Shown here: positions 42,944-56,021 of the stretch, one piece after another
How positions within the stretch are numbered: the stretch's first letter is position 1
How the letters are laid out: each line of letters starts with the position of its first letter
Source: Rugamonas apoptosis
GTDB lineage: Bacteria; Pseudomonadota; Gammaproteobacteria; Burkholderiales; Burkholderiaceae_D
Length of the DNA: 64,000 nucleotides
Assembly (NCBI RefSeq): GCF_014042355.1
Contig: NZ_JACEZU010000006.1
Span: 338,263 to 402,262, forward strand
Direction: 5' to 3'
Made by a program: the position numbers and the translations under genes
The notes under the pieces: model-generated
What the model saw: only the letters and a program-made list of their open reading frames with translations
The model's database searches: none
Told to the model about the DNA's origin: nothing

Positions 42944-44033
42944 TGAGTACTTCCTCCTGTTGTTCCACCGCGCCGCACTGCGCGCCTTCCCGCTCCAGCA
43001 AGGCCGCCTTGCGCTCCACGCCCCAGCGGTAGCCGGACAGTGCACCGTCATTGCGCACCACGCGATGGCACGGCACGGCCACCGCCAGCGCATTGGCCGC
43101 GCAGGCGCCCGCCACGGCCCGCGCGCCATTCGGCAAGCCCACCCGTTCGGCCAGTTCCGCGTAGCTGACGGTGCTGCCGGCCGGGATGGCGCGCAAGGCC
43201 TGCCACACGCGCTGCTGGAACGCCGTGCCGCGCACGTCCAGCGGCAAGTCCAGGCCGATGCCGGGCGCCTCCACCATGGCCACCACGCGCGCGACCACCT
43301 GCTCGTAATCCGGTTCGGCGCCCAGCAGCTCGGCGTGGGGGAAGCGGTCCTGCAGGTCGCGCGCCAGGGCGTCCGGATCATCGCCCATCAGGATGGCGCA
43401 GATGCCCCGCTCCGTGCTGGCCACCAGGATCGCGCCCAGCGTGCTGGCGCCGATGGCGAAACGGATCGCCGCGCCGCTGCCGCCGGCCCGGAACGCGCGC
43501 GGCGTCATGCCCAGCACGCCGGGCGACTGGGCGTAGAAGCGGCCGCTGGAATTGAAACCGGCCGCGTAGATGGCGTCCGTCACGGACGGCGCGGCCGCCA
43601 GTCCGTCCTGCAAGCGGCGCGTCCGTTCGGCCGCCGCGTACGCCTTGGGCGTGATGCCCGTGTGGGCCTTGAACAGGCGGTGGAAGTGGAAGCGGCTCAC
43701 GCCCACGGCGGCGGCCAGCGTGTCGAGGTCGGGCACCTGCCCGGCCGCCGCGATCAGCCGGCAGGCCTGGGCCACCAGCGCGCGCTGGCGCTCGGCCAAT
43801 GGCGGCTGGTCTGGCTTGCAGCGCAGGCAGGGCCGGAACCCGGCCTGCTCGGCCGCCTCGCGGCTGTCGTGGAAGGCCACATTGCGCCGCAGGGCCGCGC
43901 GCGCGCCGCACGAGGGGCGGCAGTACACGCCCGTGCTGCGCACCGAGTAATAGAACACGCCGTCGGCGTTGGCGTCGCGCTGTTGTACGGCTGCCCAGCG
44001 CTGTTCATCGCTGGCGTAAGGGGTCTGGCTCAT
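42930..44033 (-). CDS. ada: Bifunctional Ada: methylphosphotriester/O6-methylguanine methyltransferase and AraC-type activator
   Basis: 367 aa. The N-terminal Ada zinc domain has C38, C42, C69 and C72 (CRPSC...CLRC), with C38 the methylphosphotriester acceptor. It is followed by an AraC-type HTH (about 85-180) and a methyltransferase domain with the acceptor C322 in VPCHRVVRNDG. All parts are intact. Ada repairs DNA alkylation and activates the adaptive response when methylated on C38. It heads a two-gene unit with the 2OG oxygenase and is divergent from hutC. Confidence 0.95.
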   Translation of the reverse strand: MSQTPYASDEQRWAAVQQRDANADGVFYYSVRSTGVYCRPSCGARAALRRNVAFHDSREAAEQAGFRPCLRCKPDQPPLAERQRALVAQACRLIAAAGQVPDLDTLAAAVGVSRFHFHRLFKAHTGITPKAYAAAERTRRLQDGLAAAPSVTDAIYAAGFNSSGRFYAQSPGVLGMTPRAFRAGGSGAAIRFAIGASTLGAILVASTERGICAILMGDDPDALARDLQDRFPHAELLGAEPDYEQVVARVVAMVEAPGIGLDLPLDVRGTAFQQRVWQALRAIPAGSTVSYAELAERVGLPNGARAVAGACAANALAVAVPCHRVVRNDGALSGYRWGVERKAALLEREGAQCGAVEQQEEVLSEER

Positions 44034-44210
44034 GGCCGCTCCGTGGAATGATGATGGATGATGCCATGTTAGTGGCCGCCGCGCAGCCCCGCACTCCGGC
44101 ACTTGCTTTTGAATTGGCGCTGGCGCCCCCCCGGGGCTTACGGCAGACCTCGTCAAAATGCTAAAATGGCAGCGCGCCGTCCAGCCCAGGCCGGCCTACG
44201 GAGAAGCCGT

Positions 44211-44930
44211 TTGGACCAGTCAGCCCCGCAAGAAAACACCCCGATTTTCCAGCGCATCAAGGATTACCTGCTGGCCCAGATCGCCGCCGGCACGTGGAAG
44301 GAAGGCGATGTGATCCCGTCCGAGCAAGCGCTCACGCGCCAGTTCGGCGTCTCGCGCATGACCGTCAACCGCGCCGTGCGCGAGCTGACGGCCGAACAGG
44401 TGCTCACCCGCCGCCAGGGCGCCGGCACCTACGTGGCGCAGCAGAAGTACCAGGCCACCCTGCTGGAAATCAAAAGCATCGCCGACGAAGTGCGCGCGCG
44501 CGGCCACGTGCACCGTTCCAATTTACGCCTGCTGGAACGGGGCAAGGCCGGCGAGTTGCTGGCCAAGCAGTTCGACCTGCCGCCCGGCCACCAGCTGTTC
44601 CACTCCGTCATCGTCCACTTCGAGAACGGGGTACCGATCCAGGTCGAGGACCGCTGGGTCAATCCGCTGTGCGCGCCAGATTACATGGAACAGGATTTCA
44701 GCCACCTCACCCCCAATGAATACCTGATGGCAGCCGCCCCCTTGCAGGGCGCCACCTACAGCATCGAAGCGCTGGCGCCGCCGCGCGAGATCGCCGAGAT
44801 GCTGGCCATCGACACCCGCCAGCCCTGCCTGGTGCTGAAACGGCAGACCCATTCGGCCGGCATGGTGGCGTCGCTGGCCACCATGTGGCATCCGGGTCAC
44901 CGCTACCAGTTCGCCGGCAGCTTCGCGTAA
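44211..44930 (+). CDS. hutC: Histidine utilization repressor, GntR family
   Basis: 239 aa from a TTG start at 44211, which has a GGAGA site 6 bases upstream and gives the usual HutC length. An in-frame ATG at 44166 would add 15 Arg-rich residues and has no site. N-terminal GntR winged helix (FQRIKDYLLAQIAAGTWKEGDVIPSEQALTRQFGVSRMTVNRAVRELTAEQVL), then UTRA effector domain ending GHRYQFAGSF, as in HutC. It should repress the hut operon until urocanate binds. The gene is 10 kb from hutU, separated by unrelated genes, which is unusual. Confidence 0.92.
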   Translation: MDQSAPQENTPIFQRIKDYLLAQIAAGTWKEGDVIPSEQALTRQFGVSRMTVNRAVRELTAEQVLTRRQGAGTYVAQQKYQATLLEIKSIADEVRARGHVHRSNLRLLERGKAGELLAKQFDLPPGHQLFHSVIVHFENGVPIQVEDRWVNPLCAPDYMEQDFSHLTPNEYLMAAAPLQGATYSIEALAPPREIAEMLAIDTRQPCLVLKRQTHSAGMVASLATMWHPGHRYQFAGSFA

Positions 44931-44968
44931 TAAAATTTCATTTCCGGCTGCGAAATGAAATTTTATTT
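44931..44968 (+). terminator. Intrinsic terminator after hutC
   Basis: Perfect 14-bp arms TAAAATTTCATTTC (44931-44944) and 44952-44965 with a 7-base loop, beginning right after the hutC stop and followed by a T-rich stretch. The AT-rich stem contrasts with its surroundings. Confidence 0.7.
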
Positions 44969-45216
44969 CATCGCGCGCCGGGCCGGCGCGGCGCCCCGTC
45001 CCGCCATCCCGCCTAGCACTTTTTCGCCCGCACATTCTCACCGATTGTCACCGGAACGCCTGTAATGACGGGCGAATTTGCGCCAACGCAGACCGCGTGA
45101 GCATGGCCGTTGCGTTCCGCAAAAGTTAACACTGCCGGCAAATTTTCGATGCTATAGTTGTTCAGAATAAAAGCTGGCGCCGGCGCGCGCCCGCTCGCCG
45201 TCTGAAAGGGAAGCCC

Positions 45217-49860
<4,644 letters not shown>

Positions 49861-49862
49861 CC

Positions 49863-50342
49863 GTGAACCTGCCCGCCCCCGCCCCCTCCCCGCCCACCGT
49901 GCCCGCGCTGCGCGTGCTGCTGCTGGACGACGACGTCTTCATGCTGGAGCTGCTGGCCGACATGGTGACCAGCCTCGGCCAGCACACGGTGACCTGCGAA
50001 ACGAGCAGCCTGCGGGCGCTGGAACTGTTGCGCGCCAACGGCCCGGATTTGCTGATCTGCGACCTGGGCTTGCCGGAGCTGGACGGCATCGAACTGCTGC
50101 GCATGCTGGCCGAGCAGGGCTTTGACGGCGCCGTGGTGCTGCTGTCCGGGCTGGACGTGGGCGTGCTGCGGGCGGCCGAGCGGCTGGCGCGGGCCCAAGG
50201 CCTGGCCTTGCTGGGCGCCTGTGCCAAGCCGCTGGCGCGCGAACGGCTGGCCGCCCTGCTGGCGCAGGCGGCGGCCCGGCCGCGCCACGCCGGCGTTGGC
50301 GTGGGCACGACGCCGGGCATGGCGCCGGGAGTGGCGCCATGA
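49863..50342 (+). CDS. Stand-alone response regulator (receiver only)
   Basis: 159 aa from a GTG start 2 bp after the kinase stop. After a Pro-rich leader comes a receiver: acidic pocket LLLDDD, phospho-acceptor D67 in LLICDLGLPELDG, the Ser of VVLLSG, and the Lys of CAKPL. There is no output domain and the C-terminus is Gly/Ala/Pro-rich. It probably takes phosphate from the upstream kinase or HPt and acts by protein contact. ATGA overlap with the next gene. Confidence 0.88.
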   Translation: MNLPAPAPSPPTVPALRVLLLDDDVFMLELLADMVTSLGQHTVTCETSSLRALELLRANGPDLLICDLGLPELDGIELLRMLAEQGFDGAVVLLSGLDVGVLRAAERLARAQGLALLGACAKPLARERLAALLAQAAARPRHAGVGVGTTPGMAPGVAP

Positions 50343-50728
50343 GCGGCATCCCCCCGTGCGTGCTGGTGGTGGACGACGACGCGTTCCAGCGCGCCATGCT
50401 GGCCGACATGCTGGAGGAACTGGGCGTGGCCACGGTGTTGCAGGCCGACGACGGCTTGGCCGGCACGGCCGTGCTCGATGGCGCGCCGCCGCTGCCGGCC
50501 GTGGTGGTGGCCGACCTGTGCATGCCGGGCCACGATGGCTTCCAGCTGCTCGAAGCGCTGGCCGCGCGCCGCTACGGCGGTGGCCTGATCCTGCTGTCCG
50601 GGCAGCAGGAAACCGTGCTGCACGCGGCCAGCGCGCTGGCCCGCTTCCACCAGTTACATTTGCTGGGCGCGCTGGCCAAACCGCTGCGGCTGGACGCGCT
50701 GCGGGCGGCCCTGGGACAACTGACTTGA
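50339..50728 (+). CDS. Second stand-alone receiver protein
   Basis: 129 aa, just a receiver domain: CVLVVDDDAFQRAML, acceptor D59 in VVVADLCMPGHDGFQLLE, LILLSGQQ and the Lys of ALAKPLRLDALR. No output domain. Its ATG overlaps the preceding stop (50339-50342), so kinase and both receivers form one phosphorelay operon. The two receivers resemble each other in the SGL/SGQ and KPL parts and may come from a duplication. Confidence 0.88.
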   Translation: MSGIPPCVLVVDDDAFQRAMLADMLEELGVATVLQADDGLAGTAVLDGAPPLPAVVVADLCMPGHDGFQLLEALAARRYGGGLILLSGQQETVLHAASALARFHQLHLLGALAKPLRLDALRAALGQLT

Positions 50729-50771
50729 CGGACCATGCGGCCGGCGAGCGACACTTCCCTCCAGACCACGC

Positions 50772-51572
50772 TTACCCCGGCCCCGTGGCATAGCCGCCAA
50801 TTACGGCGAGCAACGCGCGCACCCACCGGCCGGGAGTGACCCGGACGAGCGCGCAGGCGGCCTTGAAGTTGAAGGTGACCAGGCGATGCAAAGGGCCGCC
50901 CTCGGCAGCCTTGAGCACCTCCCTGGCGACGTCGTCGGCGGTGAGGGTAACCCCCAGTAGCGCGATGAAGCGGTTTTGCTGGCGGCCATCGAGCATCGGC
51001 GTCCGGACGAACGGCGGCATCACGTCGCGCACCGCGATCCCGAAGCGGGACCACTCCACGCTTAGCGCCTCGGTGAAACCCCGCACCCAGAACTTGCTGG
51101 CGGAATACACTGCCATGCTCGGTATGCCCGCCACGGACGAGGCGGAAGAAAGATTGACGACCGCGGGTCGCCCCCCCGCCTGGGCGCACGAGCGCAGCCA
51201 GGGAAACGCGGCCTGGCAGCAATGGGCCACACCGGCATTGTTCACGGCGAGCACCAGCTCGATACCCGTCGCGGCTTGCTCCTCGAAGTGCCCCATGTAC
51301 AGGAGGCCCGCCGAATTGACGAGCAGGTCCAGCCGCGTTGCGCTGGCTTGGTGCATAAACCTTTCGAGTTCCCACCGCACCGTCCTGAAGTCGCTCACGT
51401 CGGCGGCCAGGGGAATCACCGCGTGGCCGAGGTCGGCCGTCGCCGCCCGCACCGTCCGCCGGTCCAGGTCCAGGGCGCCGACCGTCCAGCCCTGTTGCGC
51501 GAGCCGGCGAACCGTCGCGTTACCTATGCCGGACGCGGCGCCTGTCACCACGGCGAGACGTCGAGCCGTCAT
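50772..51572 (-). CDS. Short-chain dehydrogenase/reductase
   Basis: 266 aa, classical SDR. NAD(P) loop VVTGAASGIG, NSAG, catalytic S143 region and Y156/K160 in YSASK. D35-L-D in ALDLD after strand 2 favours NAD(H). After residue 225 the tail is hydrophobic (FKAACALVRVTPGRWVRALLAVIGGY), suggesting membrane or lipid contact. It overlaps the acetoacetate decarboxylase-like gene by 4 bp and is the last gene of the accessory operon. The substrate is probably a beta-hydroxyacyl or oxo compound made by that operon (inference). Confidence 0.88.
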   Translation of the reverse strand: MTARRLAVVTGAASGIGNATVRRLAQQGWTVGALDLDRRTVRAATADLGHAVIPLAADVSDFRTVRWELERFMHQASATRLDLLVNSAGLLYMGHFEEQAATGIELVLAVNNAGVAHCCQAAFPWLRSCAQAGGRPAVVNLSSASSVAGIPSMAVYSASKFWVRGFTEALSVEWSRFGIAVRDVMPPFVRTPMLDGRQQNRFIALLGVTLTADDVAREVLKAAEGGPLHRLVTFNFKAACALVRVTPGRWVRALLAVIGGYATGPG

Positions 51573-52348
51573 GGCAGCACGGCGCCGGCGTTCAACCGCA
51601 ATTGCAGGCCGCCGGTATGGACGATGAAGGCTGGCCTGGCATCCTCCAGCCCCAGGGCTTGCAGATGCACCGCCATCCGGTGCCCGCTGTTGCCGACGCG
51701 CAGTCGAACCGATCCGGGCAGGCATATCGGTCCCTTGGCCCGGATGTTGATCAGCGTGCGCAGCATCGCGCCCTGATGGCGGGAATATAAGATCAGGCTG
51801 ATCAGGGGCACGGTGATGCCCAGGCCGGTCTTGCCGGCCAGGGTGCATATCGGATCGCTGCCCTCGGGGTCCCGCACGGCCCCGTGGAACTGCCGCCCCC
51901 GCAGCGAGAAATCGATGGGCGTGACGAACTTGGGGTAGCCCCAGGTATCCCGGCCGGCGGCACAAGCGGCCGGCGTCGTCACCGGCAAGTCGATGACGTT
52001 GAACCCGACGATGCCCTTGTCCAGGGAGTTGAACAGGGAAAGCAATGGCATTGCCGGCACGCGGCTGCCCTTGGGGACGCAGGCGATCGCCGTGCCGACC
52101 TCGTTATAGCTGCCGATCGAGGTGGCGCGATATTGGTAGAATGCCACGGCGGCCAGGGCTTTGCGACCGAACCGGACGACCTCCAGCCCCTCGCTCAGGC
52201 ATTTCTGGGCGCGGTCGCCATCGACCCAGAAAAAGGCCATGAATTGCGAGCTGTCATAGTAGAGGATAGGCATGGCCACCTCGCCTTCCGAGGTGGAGAC
52301 GAGGTGGCTCGGATATTGGAAGAACGGATCGGTATTCCACGGTTTCAT
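51569..52348 (-). CDS. Acetoacetate decarboxylase (ADC) superfamily protein
   Basis: 259 aa. The ADC fold is recognised by SHLVSTSEGEVAMPILYYDSSQFMAFFWVD, YNEVGTAIACVPKGSRVPAMPL, and the segment AAGRDTWGYPKFVTPIDF, which aligns with the GREIWGFPKK region that holds the Schiff-base lysine of true ADC. Catalysis as decarboxylase is plausible but members also act as aldolase-dehydratases. It sits between the acyl-CoA dehydrogenase (2-bp gap) and the SDR (4-bp overlap), so it likely processes the acyl intermediate of that operon. Confidence 0.82.
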   Translation of the reverse strand: MKPWNTDPFFQYPSHLVSTSEGEVAMPILYYDSSQFMAFFWVDGDRAQKCLSEGLEVVRFGRKALAAVAFYQYRATSIGSYNEVGTAIACVPKGSRVPAMPLLSLFNSLDKGIVGFNVIDLPVTTPAACAAGRDTWGYPKFVTPIDFSLRGRQFHGAVRDPEGSDPICTLAGKTGLGITVPLISLILYSRHQGAMLRTLINIRAKGPICLPGSVRLRVGNSGHRMAVHLQALGLEDARPAFIVHTGGLQLRLNAGAVLP

Positions 52349-52350
52349 GC

Positions 52351-53724
52351 TTAGACCCCTACGGTGAATTGGTTATCGAGCAGCTGCCCCTGCCAGTCTT
52401 CGATGAGCGACAGACGGTTGATTTGATTGGTCCCTTCGAAAATCCGGGTCAGGCGCACGTCGCGGAAGATCTGCTCGACGCGGTGTTCGTGGAGCCCACC
52501 GTGATCGGCCAGCAAATCCATGGCCATTTCGCAGACCTGCTGTGCCCGGTCGGTGACGTGAAATTTACATAGCGAGGCGTGCAGTTGCCGGGGTCGCCAG
52601 GCGTGGCGCGCTTCCTGCCAGACCAGGCTGCGCATGGCGCGGGTTTCGGCCACCATGGTCGCCAGATGGAGCTGGACGTGCTGGTAATGGATCAGGGGCT
52701 TGCCCGCAAGCCGGTACTGGCGGGCGAACCGGAGCGCGGTCTCGGTCGCGGCGCGGGCGAAACCGAGCCCCATGGACGCGACGGGAATCCGCGACGCGTT
52801 GAGCGTTGCCCGATTGATCACCCAACCGCCGCGCAATCGTCCAACCACGCGACGATGGGGGACGAAGACGTTGTCGAACTCGACTTCGGCGGCGCCGGAG
52901 GCGCGCATACCCATCTTCAATTCAGTACGGGGAACCGACACGCCTTGCGCATCGCCATCGACGTAAAAGCACGTCCACGACTCCATGCCCTCGCCTTTCA
53001 GCGCGGCGAATACGGTCATGCTTCGGGCCAAATCGCCACCGCTGATGAAGCACTTGCGGCCGTTCAGCAAATAGCCGCCTTCGGTCGGTGTGGCGACCAC
53101 GCCCGGGCGATAGCATTCGGCGCCATGCCCCTCCTCGACATCGGAGCCCGCCTGGGGTTCGGTGATGGCGAAGGCCACCAGATGCGGGTCGCCGCGCAAG
53201 TTGCTGCGATAGACCGGCAACAGGTCGCGCATGATGGTTCCGACGTTCCCCGAGAGCAGCAAGGGCATGCAGCCGAGATGGTGGGCGGAGAGCAGCAGCA
53301 TCAGGCCGCCGCAAGCCCGGCTGAATTCCTCGACCACCAGGCTGCAGGCCCAGATCGGCGGCTGGGTCGCGGCCGCCCAGGGGAGGCTGCCCAGCGGCGG
53401 CGGCAGGAAGTAGCTGAGCCAGCCTTCCTTGCCCGCCTTGGCGAGCAGCGTCCGCACCGCCGGATGGCAATCGCCGGGCGCCAGGTGAGGGGCCTGGTCG
53501 ATCTCGGCCGACAACGGCAGCAGGTGCGTTTCCGCGAAGGCCCGGGCCTTGCGGCGCAGTGCGCCAAGTGCGCCGGGCAAGCGGGAGAAATCCGTTTCCC
53601 ACAGGTCCGGCAAGGGACCGTCGGTGATCAAGCGACTGATCAATGGCAAGTTCCGATATTGCCGCTGCGGCGATAGCGGATGACCGAAGGGCAGGTGGCC
53701 GTCCAGATGAGCGATGGTAGTCAT
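52351..53724 (-). CDS. Acyl-CoA dehydrogenase-type subunit with catalytic Glu
   Basis: 457 aa with all three ACAD domains: helical N-terminus, beta middle (VAFAITEPQAGSDVEEG, GYLLNGRKCFISGGD) and helical C-domain. The base is E430 in RIFEGTNQINRLSL. N-terminal extension of about 40 residues relative to short ACADs. It oxidises an acyl-CoA with FAD, electrons probably going to ETF. The ATG at 53724 overlaps the stop of the preceding ACAD-like gene by 4 bp (ATGA), a coupling that suggests a fixed ratio of the two subunits. Confidence 0.9.
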   Translation of the reverse strand: MTTIAHLDGHLPFGHPLSPQRQYRNLPLISRLITDGPLPDLWETDFSRLPGALGALRRKARAFAETHLLPLSAEIDQAPHLAPGDCHPAVRTLLAKAGKEGWLSYFLPPPLGSLPWAAATQPPIWACSLVVEEFSRACGGLMLLLSAHHLGCMPLLLSGNVGTIMRDLLPVYRSNLRGDPHLVAFAITEPQAGSDVEEGHGAECYRPGVVATPTEGGYLLNGRKCFISGGDLARSMTVFAALKGEGMESWTCFYVDGDAQGVSVPRTELKMGMRASGAAEVEFDNVFVPHRRVVGRLRGGWVINRATLNASRIPVASMGLGFARAATETALRFARQYRLAGKPLIHYQHVQLHLATMVAETRAMRSLVWQEARHAWRPRQLHASLCKFHVTDRAQQVCEMAMDLLADHGGLHEHRVEQIFRDVRLTRIFEGTNQINRLSLIEDWQGQLLDNQFTVGV

Positions 53725-54854
53725 ACCTGTTCCTCCCGTAGTCCAGCCAGAAGCAGCGGTATCTCGAGGATGCCGCCCGCTTGCAGCTTCAGCATGTTTT
53801 GATCGCGAACAATTTTTTCCGCGCCGACGTCGCGCATGTAGCCGAGCCCGCCATGTGCCTGGATCGACTGGTTGGCGGCATGGCAAAGCAAGGTGTGCGT
53901 GGTCGCGCGCGCGGCAGCCACTTCTTGCATGGACAGGTCCTCGATCGGGCGCGATAGCCCGGCGATCACGGCGTTGGCCTGCCGCACGGCCAGTTCGATA
54001 TCGCCCAGCATTTGCTGGACGGCCGCATGGCCGGCGATGGCCTTGCCGCCCTGGCGCCGGAGCGTGGCGTAATCCACGGCCAGATCCCTGGCGCGCTCCA
54101 CCGCGCCGGCGCCGATCGCCAGCAGGCCGAGCATGTCCAACTTCAAGACGCGGGCGTAAAACGTCCGGTCGTCGCCCGGCGCGGCGTGAAGCGGGAGGTC
54201 GGCGGCCGGCGCCACCTGGGCCCGAAAACTGGAAAGTTCATCGAAGCCATGCTGCGGACGCAGTGGCTCCACCAGCAGATCGCGACGCGGCGGCATTTGC
54301 CACGCGATCCGGTTATCTGCCCAAACGGGCCAGAGCACGGCCTTCCAACTCGATGGGGCGGTCAGTACCCCAGGATGGCTGCGCCGATCGAGCCAGTCCG
54401 CCAGTGTCGGATAGGCCGCGCGGGGATCGCGGCCGGCGAGAAATTGCCCCAGGCTGGCTTGGGCCAGACCGTAATGGCCGACGCTCACCAGGGTGGCGCC
54501 GAGCACGGTTTCCCCCAGGCGCTCCCGCGCGCCCACGCAGCCCGCCACATGGCGCGCCAGGGCCGACCGATGCCAGGCGAAGGCGAGTCCCGCATTGCCT
54601 CGCCCGATATGCCGCAGCAGCCCCATGTTGAAAGCCATCGCGCCGGCCCCGTCGGCGTCTTCCCACAGGGAGAAACCGGGTTCGCCACCGTTGACGGGCA
54701 GCAAGCCCAGCTCGACCGCCTCGCCGGTGAGCGCGACGAGCATTTCCTCGCTGATCGGTAGTTCCGGGCGTTCGGATGCGTAGCCTATCCGCTCGCGTGC
54801 AAAGATTTCCACTTCGCAAAGCAACGCATCGACGTCGCTGGCGTCAATAGTCAC
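53721..54854 (-). CDS. Second acyl-CoA dehydrogenase-like subunit, apparently lacking catalytic Glu
   Basis: 377 aa, ACAD fold of degenerate type. The C-domain has THTLLCHAANQSIQAHGGLGYMRDVGAEKIVRDQNMLKLQAGG; where active ACADs have EGT, this protein reads A359-G-G. The middle domain is also short on usual FAD motifs. Start is GTG at 54854 with an AAGGAGGAG site. In actinobacterial sterol degradation, heteromeric ACADs combine one active and one Glu-lacking subunit; by analogy this protein may be the non-catalytic partner of the next gene product. It heads the operon and faces the AraC regulator. Confidence 0.82.
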   Translation of the reverse strand: MTIDASDVDALLCEVEIFARERIGYASERPELPISEEMLVALTGEAVELGLLPVNGGEPGFSLWEDADGAGAMAFNMGLLRHIGRGNAGLAFAWHRSALARHVAGCVGARERLGETVLGATLVSVGHYGLAQASLGQFLAGRDPRAAYPTLADWLDRRSHPGVLTAPSSWKAVLWPVWADNRIAWQMPPRRDLLVEPLRPQHGFDELSSFRAQVAPAADLPLHAAPGDDRTFYARVLKLDMLGLLAIGAGAVERARDLAVDYATLRRQGGKAIAGHAAVQQMLGDIELAVRQANAVIAGLSRPIEDLSMQEVAAARATTHTLLCHAANQSIQAHGGLGYMRDVGAEKIVRDQNMLKLQAGGILEIPLLLAGLREEQV

Positions 54855-54983
54855 GGTCTCCTCCTTGTCGTTTTATAGATATGAAATGAACTGCAGCAAC
54901 TGTGAACGATGGTAGCAAGGTGACCGCTTAAGCCTGTATAGTGGGCACGGTCATTAAATTAATAATTCCGGACAATCGACGGT
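54855..54983. promoter_or_regulatory. Divergent promoter region of the accessory operon and its regulator
   Basis: 129 bp, AT-richer than the flanks. For the regulator gene a TATAGT box is at 54937-54942; for the operon a TATAAA-like box lies near 54872-54880 on the minus strand. No perfect dyad operator is seen, as is common for AraC-type direct-repeat sites. Confidence 0.5.
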
Positions 54984-56021
54984 ATGGCGAATTGGGACTT
55001 TCCCCGGGGCATAGCGGGGATGCGCGTGTTGGCCGAGCTGGGCGTGTCCCACGGCCTGAGCCTGGGACAGTGTCTGGCGGGGAGCGGCGTGCGCCAGGGG
55101 GATCTGGAGAATCCCTCGGCGGTGGTGAGCGCGGAACAAGAACTGCGACTGATCCGCAACCTGCTCGCGTATTTGAAGGACGTTCCCGCCCTCGGCGTGA
55201 TCGCGGGTATGCGTTACCACTACACCACCTTCGGCATGCTGGGCTTTGCCATGGTGACCAGTCCGGACATCCACGAAGCCCTGAGTGTGGCGATGCGCTA
55301 TTTCAACCTGACGTTCGCACTGTCGCGTTTCGAGACCAGCGACACCGAATGCGACACTCTCGTCAGCGTCGACGCATCCGCGCTGCCGGTCGAATTGCGG
55401 CGCTTCGTCACCGAACGCGATATGGCTGCGCTGGCCACGGTGCAACGGGAACTGATCCCCGATCCGAGCATGCTCAAGTCGGTCGAACTGGCATTTCCGC
55501 CGCCCAAGGAAATGGCCCCCTACCGTCAGGCGTTCGGTCAGCTTCCCGACTTCGGCAAGGCACGCAATCTCGCGGTCTTCGATCGGTCGAGGATGCGGCA
55601 ACCATTGCCGCAGGCTAACGAACTGGTGCTCAAATCCAGCGAGGAACAATGTGGCCGGATACTGGCGCGCCATGGCGCCCGGCTCGGGATGACGCATAAG
55701 GTCAGGGAGCATCTGGCGCGCAACGCCGGCCTCGGTATGGACCAGATAGCGCGTGCGTTGTTCATGACCGCCCGGACCTTGCGTCGCCAGCTGACCGAAG
55801 AAGGCGCTTCGTTCGCGACCCTGCGCGACCAGGTGCGGCTCGCGCTGGCCGAGGAATATCTGGTCGTCTTGAAACTGTCCGTGGAGGAAACGGCCTATCG
55901 CCTCGGCTATGCGTCCGCGCCGCCGTTCATCGCCGCTTTTCGGCGCCTGACCGGTGAAACACCACTGGTCTTCAAAAGACGACAGGAGGCTGAGCGCAAC
56001 CGGCAGCTGCCCCTCGTGTAG
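54984..56021 (+). CDS. AraC-family regulator with OruR/ArcR-type ligand domain
   Basis: 345 aa. N-terminal half is the AraC ligand-binding domain of the OruR type (LAELGVSHGLSLGQCLAGSGV, FGMLGFAMVTSPDIHEALSVAMRYFNLT), C-terminal half the double HTH (MDQIARALFMTARTLRRQLTEEGASFATL..., SVEETAYRLGYASAPPFIAAFRRLTGETP). Such regulators respond to small metabolites, often acyl or amino-acid type. It is divergent from the ACAD/ADC/SDR operon and very probably controls it. The ATG at 54984 has a weak ribosome-binding site. Confidence 0.9.
   Translation: MANWDFPRGIAGMRVLAELGVSHGLSLGQCLAGSGVRQGDLENPSAVVSAEQELRLIRNLLAYLKDVPALGVIAGMRYHYTTFGMLGFAMVTSPDIHEALSVAMRYFNLTFALSRFETSDTECDTLVSVDASALPVELRRFVTERDMAALATVQRELIPDPSMLKSVELAFPPPKEMAPYRQAFGQLPDFGKARNLAVFDRSRMRQPLPQANELVLKSSEEQCGRILARHGARLGMTHKVREHLARNAGLGMDQIARALFMTARTLRRQLTEEGASFATLRDQVRLALAEEYLVVLKLSVEETAYRLGYASAPPFIAAFRRLTGETPLVFKRRQEAERNRQLPLV

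Noticed and set aside
41999..43381. Single 460-aa reading frame joining the oxygenase and part of ada
   Set aside because: The N-terminal part is an out-of-frame reading of ada. A GTG at 42943 with an AGGAGG site gives a proper oxygenase start.
44103..44210. Upstream extension of hutC
   Set aside because: Pro/Arg-rich residues not found in HutC proteins; the TTG at 44211 has the better ribosome-binding site and yields the family length.
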